Shown here in pieces: positions 16,613 to 25,449 of a stretch of 64,000 nucleotides of DNA. Location: NCBI GenBank assembly GCA_040384325.1, contig JAZKJL010000001.1:248001-312000 (forward strand), given 5' to 3'. Made by a program: the position numbers and the translations under genes. A model generated the notes under the pieces. It did not search any database and had not been told where the DNA came from. It was given only the letters and a program-made list of their open reading frames with translations. Every line of letters begins with the position of its first letter. The stretch's first letter is position 1. The DNA is from JACMLX01 sp040384325. GTDB taxonomy: Bacteria; Gemmatimonadota; Gemmatimonadetes; Gemmatimonadales; Gemmatimonadaceae.

Positions 16613-17700
16613 CACGCGTCTTCTACGATCATGACGCCGATGCCACGCGGCTGCAGGGACGCCGCATCGCCATCATCGGCTACGGCAGCCAGGGCCACGC
16701 GCATGCCTTGAACCTGCAGGAAAGCGGTTGCGACGTGCGCGTCGGGCTGCGGCAAGGCTCGAAGAGCTGGGCGGCCGCCGAGGCGTCTGGTCTGCGTGTG
16801 CGCACGGTGTCCGAGGCGGCGGCGGAAGCGGACATGATCATGATCCTCGCTCCCGACACCGAGCAGAAGTCGATCTACGAACGCGACATCGCACCGACGA
16901 TGACGCCCGGCAAGACGCTGCTGTTCGCGCACGGCTTCAACATCCACTTCAAGCTGATCGATCCACCGAGCGGCGTTGACGTGGCCCTGATCGCACCCAA
17001 GTCGCCGGGGCATCGGGTGCGCGAGTTGTACTCCGAGGGCGGCGGTGTACCCGGCCTGATTGCGGTGCACGTGGACGCCACCGGGCATGCGCGTGCCGAT
17101 GCGCTGGCGTATGCGCGTGCCATCGGCTGCACGCGAGCCGGCGTCATCGAGACCAGCTTCGCCGAGGAGACGGAGACCGATCTGTTCGGCGAACAGGCCG
17201 TGCTGTGCGGCGGCGTGTCGGCGCTGGTGAAGGCCGGGTTCGAGACGCTCACCGAGGCCGGATACCAGCCGGAGATGGCGTACTTCGAGTGCCTGCACGA
17301 ACTGAAGCTGATCGTGGACCTCATGTACCAGGGTGGCCTGAACTACATGCGCTACTCGGTGTCGGACACGGCGGAATACGGGGACTACACCGCCGGCCCG
17401 CGCATCGTGACGGCGCAGACGAAGGCCGAGATGAAGAAGATCCTCGACGAGATCCGCGACGGGACGTTCGCGCGCAACTGGGTGGCGGAGAACGAGGCCG
17501 GTCGGCCGAACTTCAGCGCCGCGCGGCGTGCAGACACCGAGCACCCGATCGAGCAGGTCGGCGTGCGGCTGCGCGAGCTGATGCCGTTCCTGCACGCGAA
17601 GGTCGTCCGGCCCGACACCGGCGCCGTGGATCGCACCCCTGTCGTCGCTGCCGAGCCGGCGACGGCCGACGTCACCGCCGATGCCACCGGAACCGTATGA
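16609..17700 (+). CDS. ilvC: Ketol-acid reductoisomerase, class I
   Basis: This 363-residue enzyme isomerises and reduces acetolactate or acetohydroxybutyrate using NADPH. The Rossmann motif GYGSQGHAHALNLQESG lies near residue 24, followed by VRVGLRQGSKSW. Catalytic acidic and Lys segments (APKSPGHRVRELY, ETETDLFGEQAVLCGG, ECLHELKLIVDLMY) are intact. It begins with GTG overlapping the ilvN stop. The C-terminus has about 30 extra Ala/Thr/Asp-rich residues beyond the usual end. Confidence 0.96.
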   Translation: MTRVFYDHDADATRLQGRRIAIIGYGSQGHAHALNLQESGCDVRVGLRQGSKSWAAAEASGLRVRTVSEAAAEADMIMILAPDTEQKSIYERDIAPTMTPGKTLLFAHGFNIHFKLIDPPSGVDVALIAPKSPGHRVRELYSEGGGVPGLIAVHVDATGHARADALAYARAIGCTRAGVIETSFAEETETDLFGEQAVLCGGVSALVKAGFETLTEAGYQPEMAYFECLHELKLIVDLMYQGGLNYMRYSVSDTAEYGDYTAGPRIVTAQTKAEMKKILDEIRDGTFARNWVAENEAGRPNFSAARRADTEHPIEQVGVRLRELMPFLHAKVVRPDTGAVDRTPVVAAEPATADVTADATGTV

Positions 17701-19298
17701 GCGACGACATCGTACGAATTTTCGACACCACGCTGCGCGACGGTGAACAGGCGCCTGGCTGCTCCATGACCGTGGACGAGAAGCGGCAGGTGGCCCGGCA
17801 ACTCTCACGGCTCGGCGTGGACATCATCGAGGCCGGATTCCCGGCCGCATCACCGGGCGACTGGGATGCGGTGCGCGCGATCGCCGAGGACTCGAAGGAC
17901 TGGCCGGTGGCGCCGGTGATCTGCGGGCTGGCCCGCGCCACGCGCAAGGACATCGAGGCCGCGGCCACCGCCCTCGCGACGGCACCACGGCGTCGCATCC
18001 ACACCTTCCTCGCCACCTCGGACGTGCACCTGCAGTACAAGCTGCAGATGTCGCGCGACCAGGTGCTGAAACGTGTCAGCGAGATGGTGGCGTACGCGAG
18101 CTCGTTCGTCAGCGACGTCGAGTTCTCGCCCGAGGATGCCTCCCGCAGCGACGTCTCCTTCCTGCACGACGTGCTGCGGGCCGCGATCGATGCCGGCGCC
18201 ACCACGCTCAACATCCCCGACACCGTCGGCTACGCCACGCCCGACGAGTACTTCACGCTCATCAGCGGCATCAAGACCGAGGTGGTGCGCAACCTGCCCA
18301 TCACGATCTCCACGCACTGTCACGACGACCTGGGCCTGGCCGTCGCCAACTCGCTGGCCGGTGTGTCGGCCGGTGCGCGGCAGGTGGAGTGCACGATCAA
18401 CGGACTCGGCGAACGCGCAGGCAACGCGGCGCTGGAGGAAGTGGTGATGGCGCTCCGTACCCGACACGCGCGTTACCGCGCCGACACCCGTCTGCGCACC
18501 GAGGAGATCGGCCGCGCCTCACGCCTCGTGTCGCGCTGCACTGGCGTGCGCGTGCCGCCGAACAAGGCCATCGTTGGTGCCAACGCTTTCGCGCACGAGG
18601 CGGGCATCCACCAGGATGGCATGCTCAAGAATCGCGACACCTACGAGATCATGCACGCCGAACATGTCGGGCTGGAAGGTGGGCGGCTGGTGCTGGGCAA
18701 GCACTCCGGCCGCGCCGCGTTGCGCGCGCACCTCGCCACGCTGGGGCACGTGCTCGAGGATGCCGAGTGTGATGCGGTGTTCGCGCGCTTCAAGGAAGTG
18801 GCCGATCGCAAGAAGATCGTGGACGATCGCGAGCTGGAAGTGATCGTGGCCGGCGAGACGCATCGCGGCGTGTCCACCTATCGGCTCGAGCTGGTTCAGG
18901 TGTCGTGCGGAACGCACGCCATTCCCACTGCGACCGTAAAGCTGCGCGGTCCCGACGGACGCGAACTGGTGGCGGCGGCGCAGGGCGATGGGCCCGTGGA
19001 CGCGGTCTGCCGCGCCATCAACGACTGCGTCGGGGACGTGGGTGAGCTGATCGAGTTCGCGGTCGACGCGGCGGCGGAGGGCATCAACGCCGTCGGTGGC
19101 GTGTCGATCCGGCTGCGTGAGCGGTCGGAGGGCAGCGAGGAAGGAGGCGAGCCACATCCCGACAGTGCGCCGCGGTACACGGCCAGCGGGTTCGGCGTCC
19201 ACACAGACATCATCGTCGCCACCGCCGAGGCGTACGTGGCCGCGGTGAATGGGCTGATCCGCACCCGCACACGCACGATGGCCGAGGTGGCTGCATGA
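17697..19298 (+). CDS. leuA: 2-Isopropylmalate synthase
   Basis: This 533-residue enzyme condenses acetyl-CoA with 2-ketoisovalerate, the first leucine-specific step. The DRE-TIM barrel starts IFDTTLRDGEQAPGCSM, with metal-binding HCHDDLGLAVAN near residue 204 and NGLGERAGNAALEE. The C-terminal regulatory dimer domain (about residues 390-520), where leucine feedback acts, is present. ATG overlaps the ilvC stop by four bases; much longer upstream frames are shadows of ilvC. Confidence 0.96.
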   Translation: MSDDIVRIFDTTLRDGEQAPGCSMTVDEKRQVARQLSRLGVDIIEAGFPAASPGDWDAVRAIAEDSKDWPVAPVICGLARATRKDIEAAATALATAPRRRIHTFLATSDVHLQYKLQMSRDQVLKRVSEMVAYASSFVSDVEFSPEDASRSDVSFLHDVLRAAIDAGATTLNIPDTVGYATPDEYFTLISGIKTEVVRNLPITISTHCHDDLGLAVANSLAGVSAGARQVECTINGLGERAGNAALEEVVMALRTRHARYRADTRLRTEEIGRASRLVSRCTGVRVPPNKAIVGANAFAHEAGIHQDGMLKNRDTYEIMHAEHVGLEGGRLVLGKHSGRAALRAHLATLGHVLEDAECDAVFARFKEVADRKKIVDDRELEVIVAGETHRGVSTYRLELVQVSCGTHAIPTATVKLRGPDGRELVAAAQGDGPVDAVCRAINDCVGDVGELIEFAVDAAAEGINAVGGVSIRLRERSEGSEEGGEPHPDSAPRYTASGFGVHTDIIVATAEAYVAAVNGLIRTRTRTMAEVAA

Positions 19299-20698
19299 GT
19301 GCGCCGCGCACGCTCTTCGAGAAGGTGTGGACCTCGCACGTGGTACGGGAAGGCGTGGGGGATGCACCGTCGGTGCTCTACGTGGACCTGCACCTCGTCC
19401 ACGAGGTGACGTCACCGCAGGCCTTCACCGTGCTGCGTGAGCGCGGGTTGAAGGTGCGCCGCCCCGACCGCACCATCGCCACCATGGACCACAGCACACC
19501 CACGCTGTCGGTGCGCGGCCGGCTGAACGTGATCGATCCGCAGGCCGGCCGGCAGCTGGAGACGCTGGCGGAGAACTGCGCCGAGCACGACATCCCGCTC
19601 TACGGCATGGGCGACGAGCGTCGCGGCATCGTGCATGTGATCGGACCGGAACTGGGTCGCACGCAGCCCGGCATGACCATCGTCTGCGGCGACAGCCACA
19701 CCAGCACCCACGGCGCGTTCGGCGCGCTGGCCTTCGGCATCGGCACCAGCGAGGTGGGGCATGTGCTGGCCACGCAGTGCCTGCTGCAGTCGCGCCCGAA
19801 GACGATGGAAGTACGGGTGGATGGGAAGCTGCGGCCCGGTGTGACGGCCAAGGACATCATCCTCGCGGTGATCGCGAAGATCGGTGTCGGCGGCGGGACC
19901 GGGCACGTGATCGAGTATCGCGGCGAGGCGATCCGCGCGCTGGACATGGAAGGGCGCATGACGGTCTGCAACATGAGCATCGAGGCGGGGGCGCGGGCCG
20001 GCATGATCGCACCCGACATGACCACCTTCGCCTGGCTGGCCGGTCGCGAGCAGGCACCGAGTGGTGATGCCTGGCGTGATTCGATGGGCCGCTGGTACGA
20101 ACTGGCCACCGACGAGGGCGCGACCTTCGATCGCAGCGTGATGCTGGATGCGTCGGAGATCGCGCCGATGATCACCTGGGGCACCAACCCCGGCATGGCG
20201 ATCCCGGTCGATGGGCGTTTGCCGGTGGCGAGCGAGATTCCCGATGCCGCCAACGATCGTGCCTTCAGCTACATGGGACTGCAGCCCGGCCAGAGCCTGC
20301 TGGGCCAGCCGGTGGACGTGGTGTTCGTGGGCAGCTGCACCAACGGGCGGATGGACGACCTGCGCGCGGCCGCCGGCGTGATGAAGGGGCGACACGTGGC
20401 GTCCAACACGCGGATGCTGGTGGTGCCCGGCTCGCAGCGCGTGAAGCGCGACGCCGAGCGCGAGGGACTGGCCGACATCTTTCGCGCCGCAGGGGCCGAG
20501 TGGCGCGAGAGTGGCTGCTCGATGTGCATTGCGATGAATGGTGACACCGTGGCGAGCGGCCAATACGCCGTCAGCACCAGCAACCGGAACTTCGAGGGTC
20601 GGCAGGGCAAGGGCGCGCGCACGCTGCTCGCGTCACCACTCACGGCGGCGGCGTCGGCGGTGGCCGGTGTCGTGACCGATCCGCGGAGCCTCCTGTGA
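19295..20698 (+). CDS. leuC: 3-Isopropylmalate dehydratase large subunit
   Basis: The 467-residue aconitase-family protein isomerises 2- to 3-isopropylmalate together with LeuD. The 4Fe-4S ligands are in VGSCTNGRMDDL (about residue 347) and ESGCSMCIAMN (about residue 407-410). The opening TLFEKVWTSHVV and ICGDSHTSTHGAFGALAFGI-type segments are typical. ATGA overlap with leuA. Confidence 0.97.
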   Translation: MSAPRTLFEKVWTSHVVREGVGDAPSVLYVDLHLVHEVTSPQAFTVLRERGLKVRRPDRTIATMDHSTPTLSVRGRLNVIDPQAGRQLETLAENCAEHDIPLYGMGDERRGIVHVIGPELGRTQPGMTIVCGDSHTSTHGAFGALAFGIGTSEVGHVLATQCLLQSRPKTMEVRVDGKLRPGVTAKDIILAVIAKIGVGGGTGHVIEYRGEAIRALDMEGRMTVCNMSIEAGARAGMIAPDMTTFAWLAGREQAPSGDAWRDSMGRWYELATDEGATFDRSVMLDASEIAPMITWGTNPGMAIPVDGRLPVASEIPDAANDRAFSYMGLQPGQSLLGQPVDVVFVGSCTNGRMDDLRAAAGVMKGRHVASNTRMLVVPGSQRVKRDAEREGLADIFRAAGAEWRESGCSMCIAMNGDTVASGQYAVSTSNRNFEGRQGKGARTLLASPLTAAASAVAGVVTDPRSLL

Positions 20699-21288
20699 AC
20701 CAGCCATGGGCACCCCTGTCGTCACATGCGGTCCTGATCGCGCGTGACGACATCGACACCGACCAGATCATCCCGGCGCGGTTCCTCACCACCACCACGC
20801 GCAGTGGGCTGGGCACGCATCTCTTCGCCGACTGGCGCTACGAAGCGGATGGCAGTGCGCGGCCGGAGTTCGAGCTGAACACCGCATCGTCGGCCGGCGC
20901 CGGGATCCTGGTCGGCGGCCGCAACTTCGGCTGCGGCTCGAGCCGGGAGCACGCACCGTGGGCACTCAACGACTGGGGCTTCCGCGCCATCATCGCCTCG
21001 TCGTTCGCGGACATCTTTCGCTCCAATGCGCACAAGAACGGGGTGCTGACGATCGCGCTCGACGAGGCGGTGCTCGTGCGCACCCAGCAGGCGCTGCGCG
21101 CCGACCCGGCGGCACGTATCACGGTGGATCTCGATGGGCAGCAGGTCACGCTGCCCGACGGCACCGTCGAATCATTCGCCATCGATGCCTTCAGCAAGCG
21201 CTGCCTCCTGGACGGGCTGGACGAGCTGGGCGCGCTGCTGGCCGAAGTGCCGGCGATCGTGGAATGGGAGGCGGCATGCGCGCGGTGA
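20695..21288 (+). CDS. leuD: 3-Isopropylmalate dehydratase small subunit
   Basis: This 197-residue swivel-domain partner of LeuC has DDIDTDQIIPARFL near the N-terminus and the active-site loop GGRNFGCGSSREHAPWAL (about residue 73-90). It begins with GTG overlapping the leuC stop by four bases and runs 13 bases into leuB. Confidence 0.97.
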   Translation: MNQPWAPLSSHAVLIARDDIDTDQIIPARFLTTTTRSGLGTHLFADWRYEADGSARPEFELNTASSAGAGILVGGRNFGCGSSREHAPWALNDWGFRAIIASSFADIFRSNAHKNGVLTIALDEAVLVRTQQALRADPAARITVDLDGQQVTLPDGTVESFAIDAFSKRCLLDGLDELGALLAEVPAIVEWEAACAR

Positions 21289-22388
21289 TCGCCACCCTGC
21301 CTGGCGATGGCGTCGGCATCGACGTCACCGCACAGGCGGTTCGCGTGCTGCAGGCGGTGGCGGAGCGCGGTGATCATGAGTTCACCTTCCGCGAGTCGCT
21401 GATCGGCGGCATCGCGATCGACGAAACGGGTGAGCCGCTGCCGGTGGCCACGCGCCACGCCGTCAGCGCGGCCGACGCGGTGCTGCTGGGCGCTGTCGGC
21501 GGTCCGAAGTGGAGCGATCCCGCCGCGACCGTGCGTCCCGAGCAAGGCCTGCTCGGCCTGCGCGCCCTGCTCGGCGTGTACGCCAACATCCGTCCGGTGG
21601 CGGTGCATCCGGCGCTGGCCGCAGCGGCACCGCTCAAGCCTGAACTGCTGGCGAACGTGGACATCGTGTTCGTGCGCGAGCTGACGGGCGGCCTCTATTT
21701 CGGCGCCAAGACCCACGACCGCGACGCCGCAGGTCACTCCACCCGCGCGTCCGATCTCTGCGTCTACAGTGCCGAGGAAGTGGAGCGCGTGGTGCGCATG
21801 GCGGCCGGCATCGCACGTGGGCGGCGCGGGCGACTGCTGTCGGTGGACAAGGCGAATGTGCTCGCGACATCGCGACTGTGGCGCGAGGTGACCACACGCG
21901 TGATGCAGGACGAGTTCCCCGACGTGGCGCTGGAGCATGCGCTGGTGGATTCGTTCGCCATGCACCTGATCACCGCACCGTCGCGTTTTGACGTGGTGGT
22001 GACCGAGAACCTGTTCGGCGACATCCTTACCGACGAAGCGGCCGTCCTGGCGGGATCGATCGGCGTGCTGCCGTCGGCGTCACTGGGTGACGCCAGCACC
22101 ACCGGATTGCGGCGCGGACTGTACGAACCGATCCACGGTTCGGCGCCCGACATCGCGGGCCGCGACATCGCCAACCCGGCCGGTGCCATCCTCAGCGCCG
22201 CGCTTCTGCTGCGGCATTCGCTCGGCCTGCGCGACGAGGCCGTGGCGGTGGAGGCAGCGGTCTGGGACGCGCTGGCCGACGGGGTCCGCACCGCCGACTG
22301 CGCCGAGCCCGGGCAGGTGCCGAGTACGACGACCGGCTTCGGAGACGCCGTGTTGACTCGGCTGGCGTTGCGTGTCGGCGTGGACTGA
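21276..22388 (+). CDS. leuB: 3-Isopropylmalate dehydrogenase
   Basis: A 370-residue NAD-dependent beta-decarboxylating dehydrogenase, the last step before transamination to leucine. It has LPGDGVGID at the N-terminus, substrate-binding RPEQGLLGLR, YANIRPV, the RELTGGLYFG loop, the SVDKANVLATSRLWREV motif and GSAPDIAGRDIANPAGAILS near the C-terminus. The start at 21276 lies 13 bases inside leuD. It is the last gene of the operon. A GGCGCCGG/CCGGCGCC dyad at 22401-22427 might end transcription. Confidence 0.96.
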   Translation: MRAVIATLPGDGVGIDVTAQAVRVLQAVAERGDHEFTFRESLIGGIAIDETGEPLPVATRHAVSAADAVLLGAVGGPKWSDPAATVRPEQGLLGLRALLGVYANIRPVAVHPALAAAAPLKPELLANVDIVFVRELTGGLYFGAKTHDRDAAGHSTRASDLCVYSAEEVERVVRMAAGIARGRRGRLLSVDKANVLATSRLWREVTTRVMQDEFPDVALEHALVDSFAMHLITAPSRFDVVVTENLFGDILTDEAAVLAGSIGVLPSASLGDASTTGLRRGLYEPIHGSAPDIAGRDIANPAGAILSAALLLRHSLGLRDEAVAVEAAVWDALADGVRTADCAEPGQVPSTTTGFGDAVLTRLALRVGVD

Positions 22389-22409
22389 CGGCGACCGTCG
22401 GGCGCCGGT

Positions 22410-24596
22410 TCAGCGCGGGCCGGCGCCGAGGTAGCGGTCGAAGTGATCGACCAGGCGCGTGAGCAGGTAGCGCGCGTAGTGCGGCCGCTGCGTCCAGCCG
22501 TGTGTCGCACCCGGTGCGAAGGCGAAGTCGAAGTCCTTGCCGAGGCGCATGAACTCCTCGGCCAGCGCGATCGACGTGCTGAAGGGCACTACGTCGTCCT
22601 CCATGCCGTGGATGATCAGCAGGTGGTCACGCAGGTTGCCCGCGTATTGCAGTGCGCCGCGCGTGAACGTCTGGGGATGCGTCTGCGGTCGCCGGGCGAT
22701 GGCGACATCGTCACTGCCGAAGAAGTGCGGATCGGTGGCGGGAGCGCCGGCGACGCCTGCCTGGAAGAGCCCAGGCTTCTTCAGCAGTGAATACACGGTC
22801 AGCGTGCCGCCGTAGCTGCTTCCCCAGATGCCCAGCCGCTGCCCGTCCACGAACGGCAGCGTCTTCATGTAGTCCACGGCGCTCTGGAGATCCTCGAGGT
22901 CCTGGCCGCCCCAGTCCATCAGGAACTTCTCGCGGAAGTCGCGGCCATAGCCGGTGCTGCCGCGCACGTCCACCTGCACCACGATGTAGCCCTTCTCCAG
23001 CGCCAGGTACTGTTGCAGCGTGGCGTACAGTCCGGCCCAGCGGTTGCGCACCGTGTTCGAGTACACGGGACCGAACAGCACGGGATACGTCTTCGTGGAG
23101 TCGAGGTTGGGTGGATAGAGGATGCGCGCGTGCAGCTGCGGCGTGTCGGTACGGCTGCGGAAGGTCACGTAGCGTGGCGTGACCCAGCCGATGCTGGCGA
23201 ACTCCGGTGCTTGCGACCGAGTGATGCGTCGCGCTTTGCCATCGGCCGCCAGCGGCTGCAACCAGAGTTCCGTTGGCGTCGTGTCGTCGGTGGAAAGCAG
23301 CGCCAGCGTGCGCCCGTCAGGGGAAGGGAAGGGGGTATGCGTGCCGGCGCGCGAAGTGAGGCGCTCGCGACGTGAGCCATCGGCCCGCACGCTCCACACC
23401 TGCTTCTCCGAGGGCGACGGATCGTTGCTGGCGTAGACGATGCGTCCGTCGGCGCCTTGCTGCGCGGCGCCGGTCACGTCGGACGTGGCCGGCGTCAGTG
23501 CACGGGGCGTCGTGTCGCCGGGTGTCAGCGCGTAGAGCCGGTAACGATCATCGAGGTCACCACTCACCAGCACCTGCCGGCCGTCGGCGCTCCATGCGCT
23601 CGCGATGTCGTTGTAGATGCGCGTCTCGCGATGGTCGCGCCAGATGCGGCGCGGCGTGACACTGCCGGCGTCGACGAGATGGATGTCGCGGTCGATCTCG
23701 TCGTCGGTGGCCCGGTCGATCAGCAGCGTACCCATCACGTTCCAGGCGACGTTCACGATGCGCGTGCGCGAGGAATCAGGCAGCTCGATGAACCGCAGCT
23801 GGCGCGTGGCCACGTCGAGCAGCCCGACCTTCCGCACTTCGTTGGCATCACCAGGCGCGCTCCGCCGCAGCCGGTTCATCACCGGCTTCGCGCCGAGGTA
23901 GTACGGGATGTCGATGGTCGGCACACCGCGGCGATCGACGTAATGCACGGCGATCGTCTTCGAGTCCGGCGCCCATGTGTACGAGGGTGCATCGCCGCCC
24001 CACGTTGCGCTTCCGATCTCGGCATCCGCACGGAAGTAGGTCCCCAACGGCACGCTGCCCACCGGCGCCACGGCTACCGAAGTCAGTCGATCTGGCGCCG
24101 ACACGCCGACGGTCAGAGCATACAGGTCGCCGCCCGACAGGTAGCTGATACGCCGAGCATCGGGCGAGATGGCGAGATCCGACTTCTCACCGCCGTTGAT
24201 GGTGAGGCGGATCGGCGTGCCACCCGTGACCGGCACGCGGAACAGGTCACCGGCCTGCACGAAGACGATGGCCGAGCCATCGGGCTGCCAGGCGAACTCC
24301 GAGACGGTGGCCGTCAGCTCGGCGGGCAGCAACCGTCGCGGTGCGGTCCCGTCTCGATCCACCAGCCAGAGCGTTCGCTGCGGCTGCTCCTGGTCGTTCC
24401 AGAGGAAGGCCAGCTGTCGCGATGTGGGTGACCAGGCCGGTGCCGAGGGTGCGGTGCCGATCAGTGACCGGCCACTGGTCATGCGCTCGATGGTCAGCGG
24501 TACGCGCGTCACCTGTGCGCCGGACGGCCGAGCACTGAAAGTGGTCAAGATCGCGACGGTGACGGCGATGGTTCGTCGGAAAGAATGCAGCGTCAT
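22410..24596 (-). CDS. S9 family prolyl oligopeptidase/dipeptidyl peptidase, exported
   Basis: From the start at 24596 the protein has 728 residues with a signal peptide (FRRTIAVTVAILTTFSARPSGAQ). An N-terminal beta-propeller of TolB/DPP-IV type repeats follows (PAWSPTSRQLAFLWN, FAWQPDGSAIVFV, LAISPDARRISYLSG), and then an alpha/beta hydrolase domain. The catalytic triad is visible: Ser in GIWGSSYGGTL, Asp in GMEDDVVPF, His in GATHGW. Such enzymes degrade short peptides in the periplasm. It is convergent with leuB; an ATG 30 bases further upstream is a less likely start. Confidence 0.9.
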   Translation of the reverse strand: MTLHSFRRTIAVTVAILTTFSARPSGAQVTRVPLTIERMTSGRSLIGTAPSAPAWSPTSRQLAFLWNDQEQPQRTLWLVDRDGTAPRRLLPAELTATVSEFAWQPDGSAIVFVQAGDLFRVPVTGGTPIRLTINGGEKSDLAISPDARRISYLSGGDLYALTVGVSAPDRLTSVAVAPVGSVPLGTYFRADAEIGSATWGGDAPSYTWAPDSKTIAVHYVDRRGVPTIDIPYYLGAKPVMNRLRRSAPGDANEVRKVGLLDVATRQLRFIELPDSSRTRIVNVAWNVMGTLLIDRATDDEIDRDIHLVDAGSVTPRRIWRDHRETRIYNDIASAWSADGRQVLVSGDLDDRYRLYALTPGDTTPRALTPATSDVTGAAQQGADGRIVYASNDPSPSEKQVWSVRADGSRRERLTSRAGTHTPFPSPDGRTLALLSTDDTTPTELWLQPLAADGKARRITRSQAPEFASIGWVTPRYVTFRSRTDTPQLHARILYPPNLDSTKTYPVLFGPVYSNTVRNRWAGLYATLQQYLALEKGYIVVQVDVRGSTGYGRDFREKFLMDWGGQDLEDLQSAVDYMKTLPFVDGQRLGIWGSSYGGTLTVYSLLKKPGLFQAGVAGAPATDPHFFGSDDVAIARRPQTHPQTFTRGALQYAGNLRDHLLIIHGMEDDVVPFSTSIALAEEFMRLGKDFDFAFAPGATHGWTQRPHYARYLLTRLVDHFDRYLGAGPR

Positions 24597-24636
24597 GCGA
24601 CTGGGAGTGCAGTGAGGGATAGACATGCCGAGCGCA

Positions 24637-25269
24637 TCACTCGACCGCGGTGGCATCGTCGGCGAACGCGGCCTGCCCGTGCGTCGCATTGCCGATCGCC
24701 GCGCGGAGGTCAGCGACTCGCTCCAGCGGTGCGCGCAGCTGCAGCGTCACACCTTCGGCGAACACCTCGGAGAGTGCCTTCGCCTCGAACGACGGCAGGA
24801 GATGCTGCACGGCCGAGAACTGTGCGTAGGCGACGGTGACGGTGAGCGCGCCGTACTCCACCTTCTCGTGCGTGAGCAGCCGACCCAGCGTCACGTTGAC
24901 CGCGTCGGCGTAGGCGCGGGCGAGGCCACCGGTGCCGAGCTTCACGCCGCCATAGAAACGCGTCACCACCGCTACGATCTCGCCGACGTTCGAGTGCAGC
25001 AGGACGGTCAACATCGGGCGACCCGCAGTGCCGTGTGGCTCGCCATCGTCGCTCAGCCCGATGCGCGACGTGCTGCCGGGCGCGCCGGCGACGTAGGCCC
25101 AGCAGTGATGTGTGGCGCCGGGAAACTCGGCCTGCACCTCGTGCAGCACGGCCTGTGCGGCGTCCGGCGTCGCCGCCGGTGCCAGCGTGCAGACGAACCG
25201 GCTGCGGTCGATCACGACTTCGGCCCGGGCTCGATCGGCCGGAATCGGATAACGCGAGGGGGCAGGCAT
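24637..25269 (-). CDS. yigZ: YigZ/IMPACT family protein
   Basis: The 210-residue protein has the family core HHCWAYVAGA, SDDGEPHGTAGRPML and VVTRFYGGVKLGTGGLARAY, followed by a C-terminal ferredoxin-like DUF1949-type region. The fold resembles the EF-G domain IV and the family is linked to translation or stress responses, but the bacterial role is not settled. The start at 25269 fits the family; earlier codons are Arg-rich. It lies 40 bases upstream of the S9 peptidase gene on the same strand. Confidence 0.9.
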   Translation of the reverse strand: MPAPSRYPIPADRARAEVVIDRSRFVCTLAPAATPDAAQAVLHEVQAEFPGATHHCWAYVAGAPGSTSRIGLSDDGEPHGTAGRPMLTVLLHSNVGEIVAVVTRFYGGVKLGTGGLARAYADAVNVTLGRLLTHEKVEYGALTVTVAYAQFSAVQHLLPSFEAKALSEVFAEGVTLQLRAPLERVADLRAAIGNATHGQAAFADDATAVE

Positions 25270-25449
25270 GGGCGGGGAATATGACGTCCGCGACAAGCGC
25301 GAGTCTGGGCTGGTCCGGCCTCGACGTCGGGCGCGTCCCGCGATTTCGGGGCCGCGGACTTCAGCGCGTCCCACCGTCCGCCGATACCACCACTGGATCA
25401 TCTGTGCCCCACCCGGGCGCAGGGCCGTCCACCCGCACAGCGTGTCCTC

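Noticed and set aside
22401..22427. GGCGCCGG...CCGGCGCC dyad at the leuB/S9 peptidase junction as a terminator
   Set aside because: It overlaps the coding end of the peptidase, has no T-run and such dyads are expected by chance in this GC content; mentioned only under leuB.
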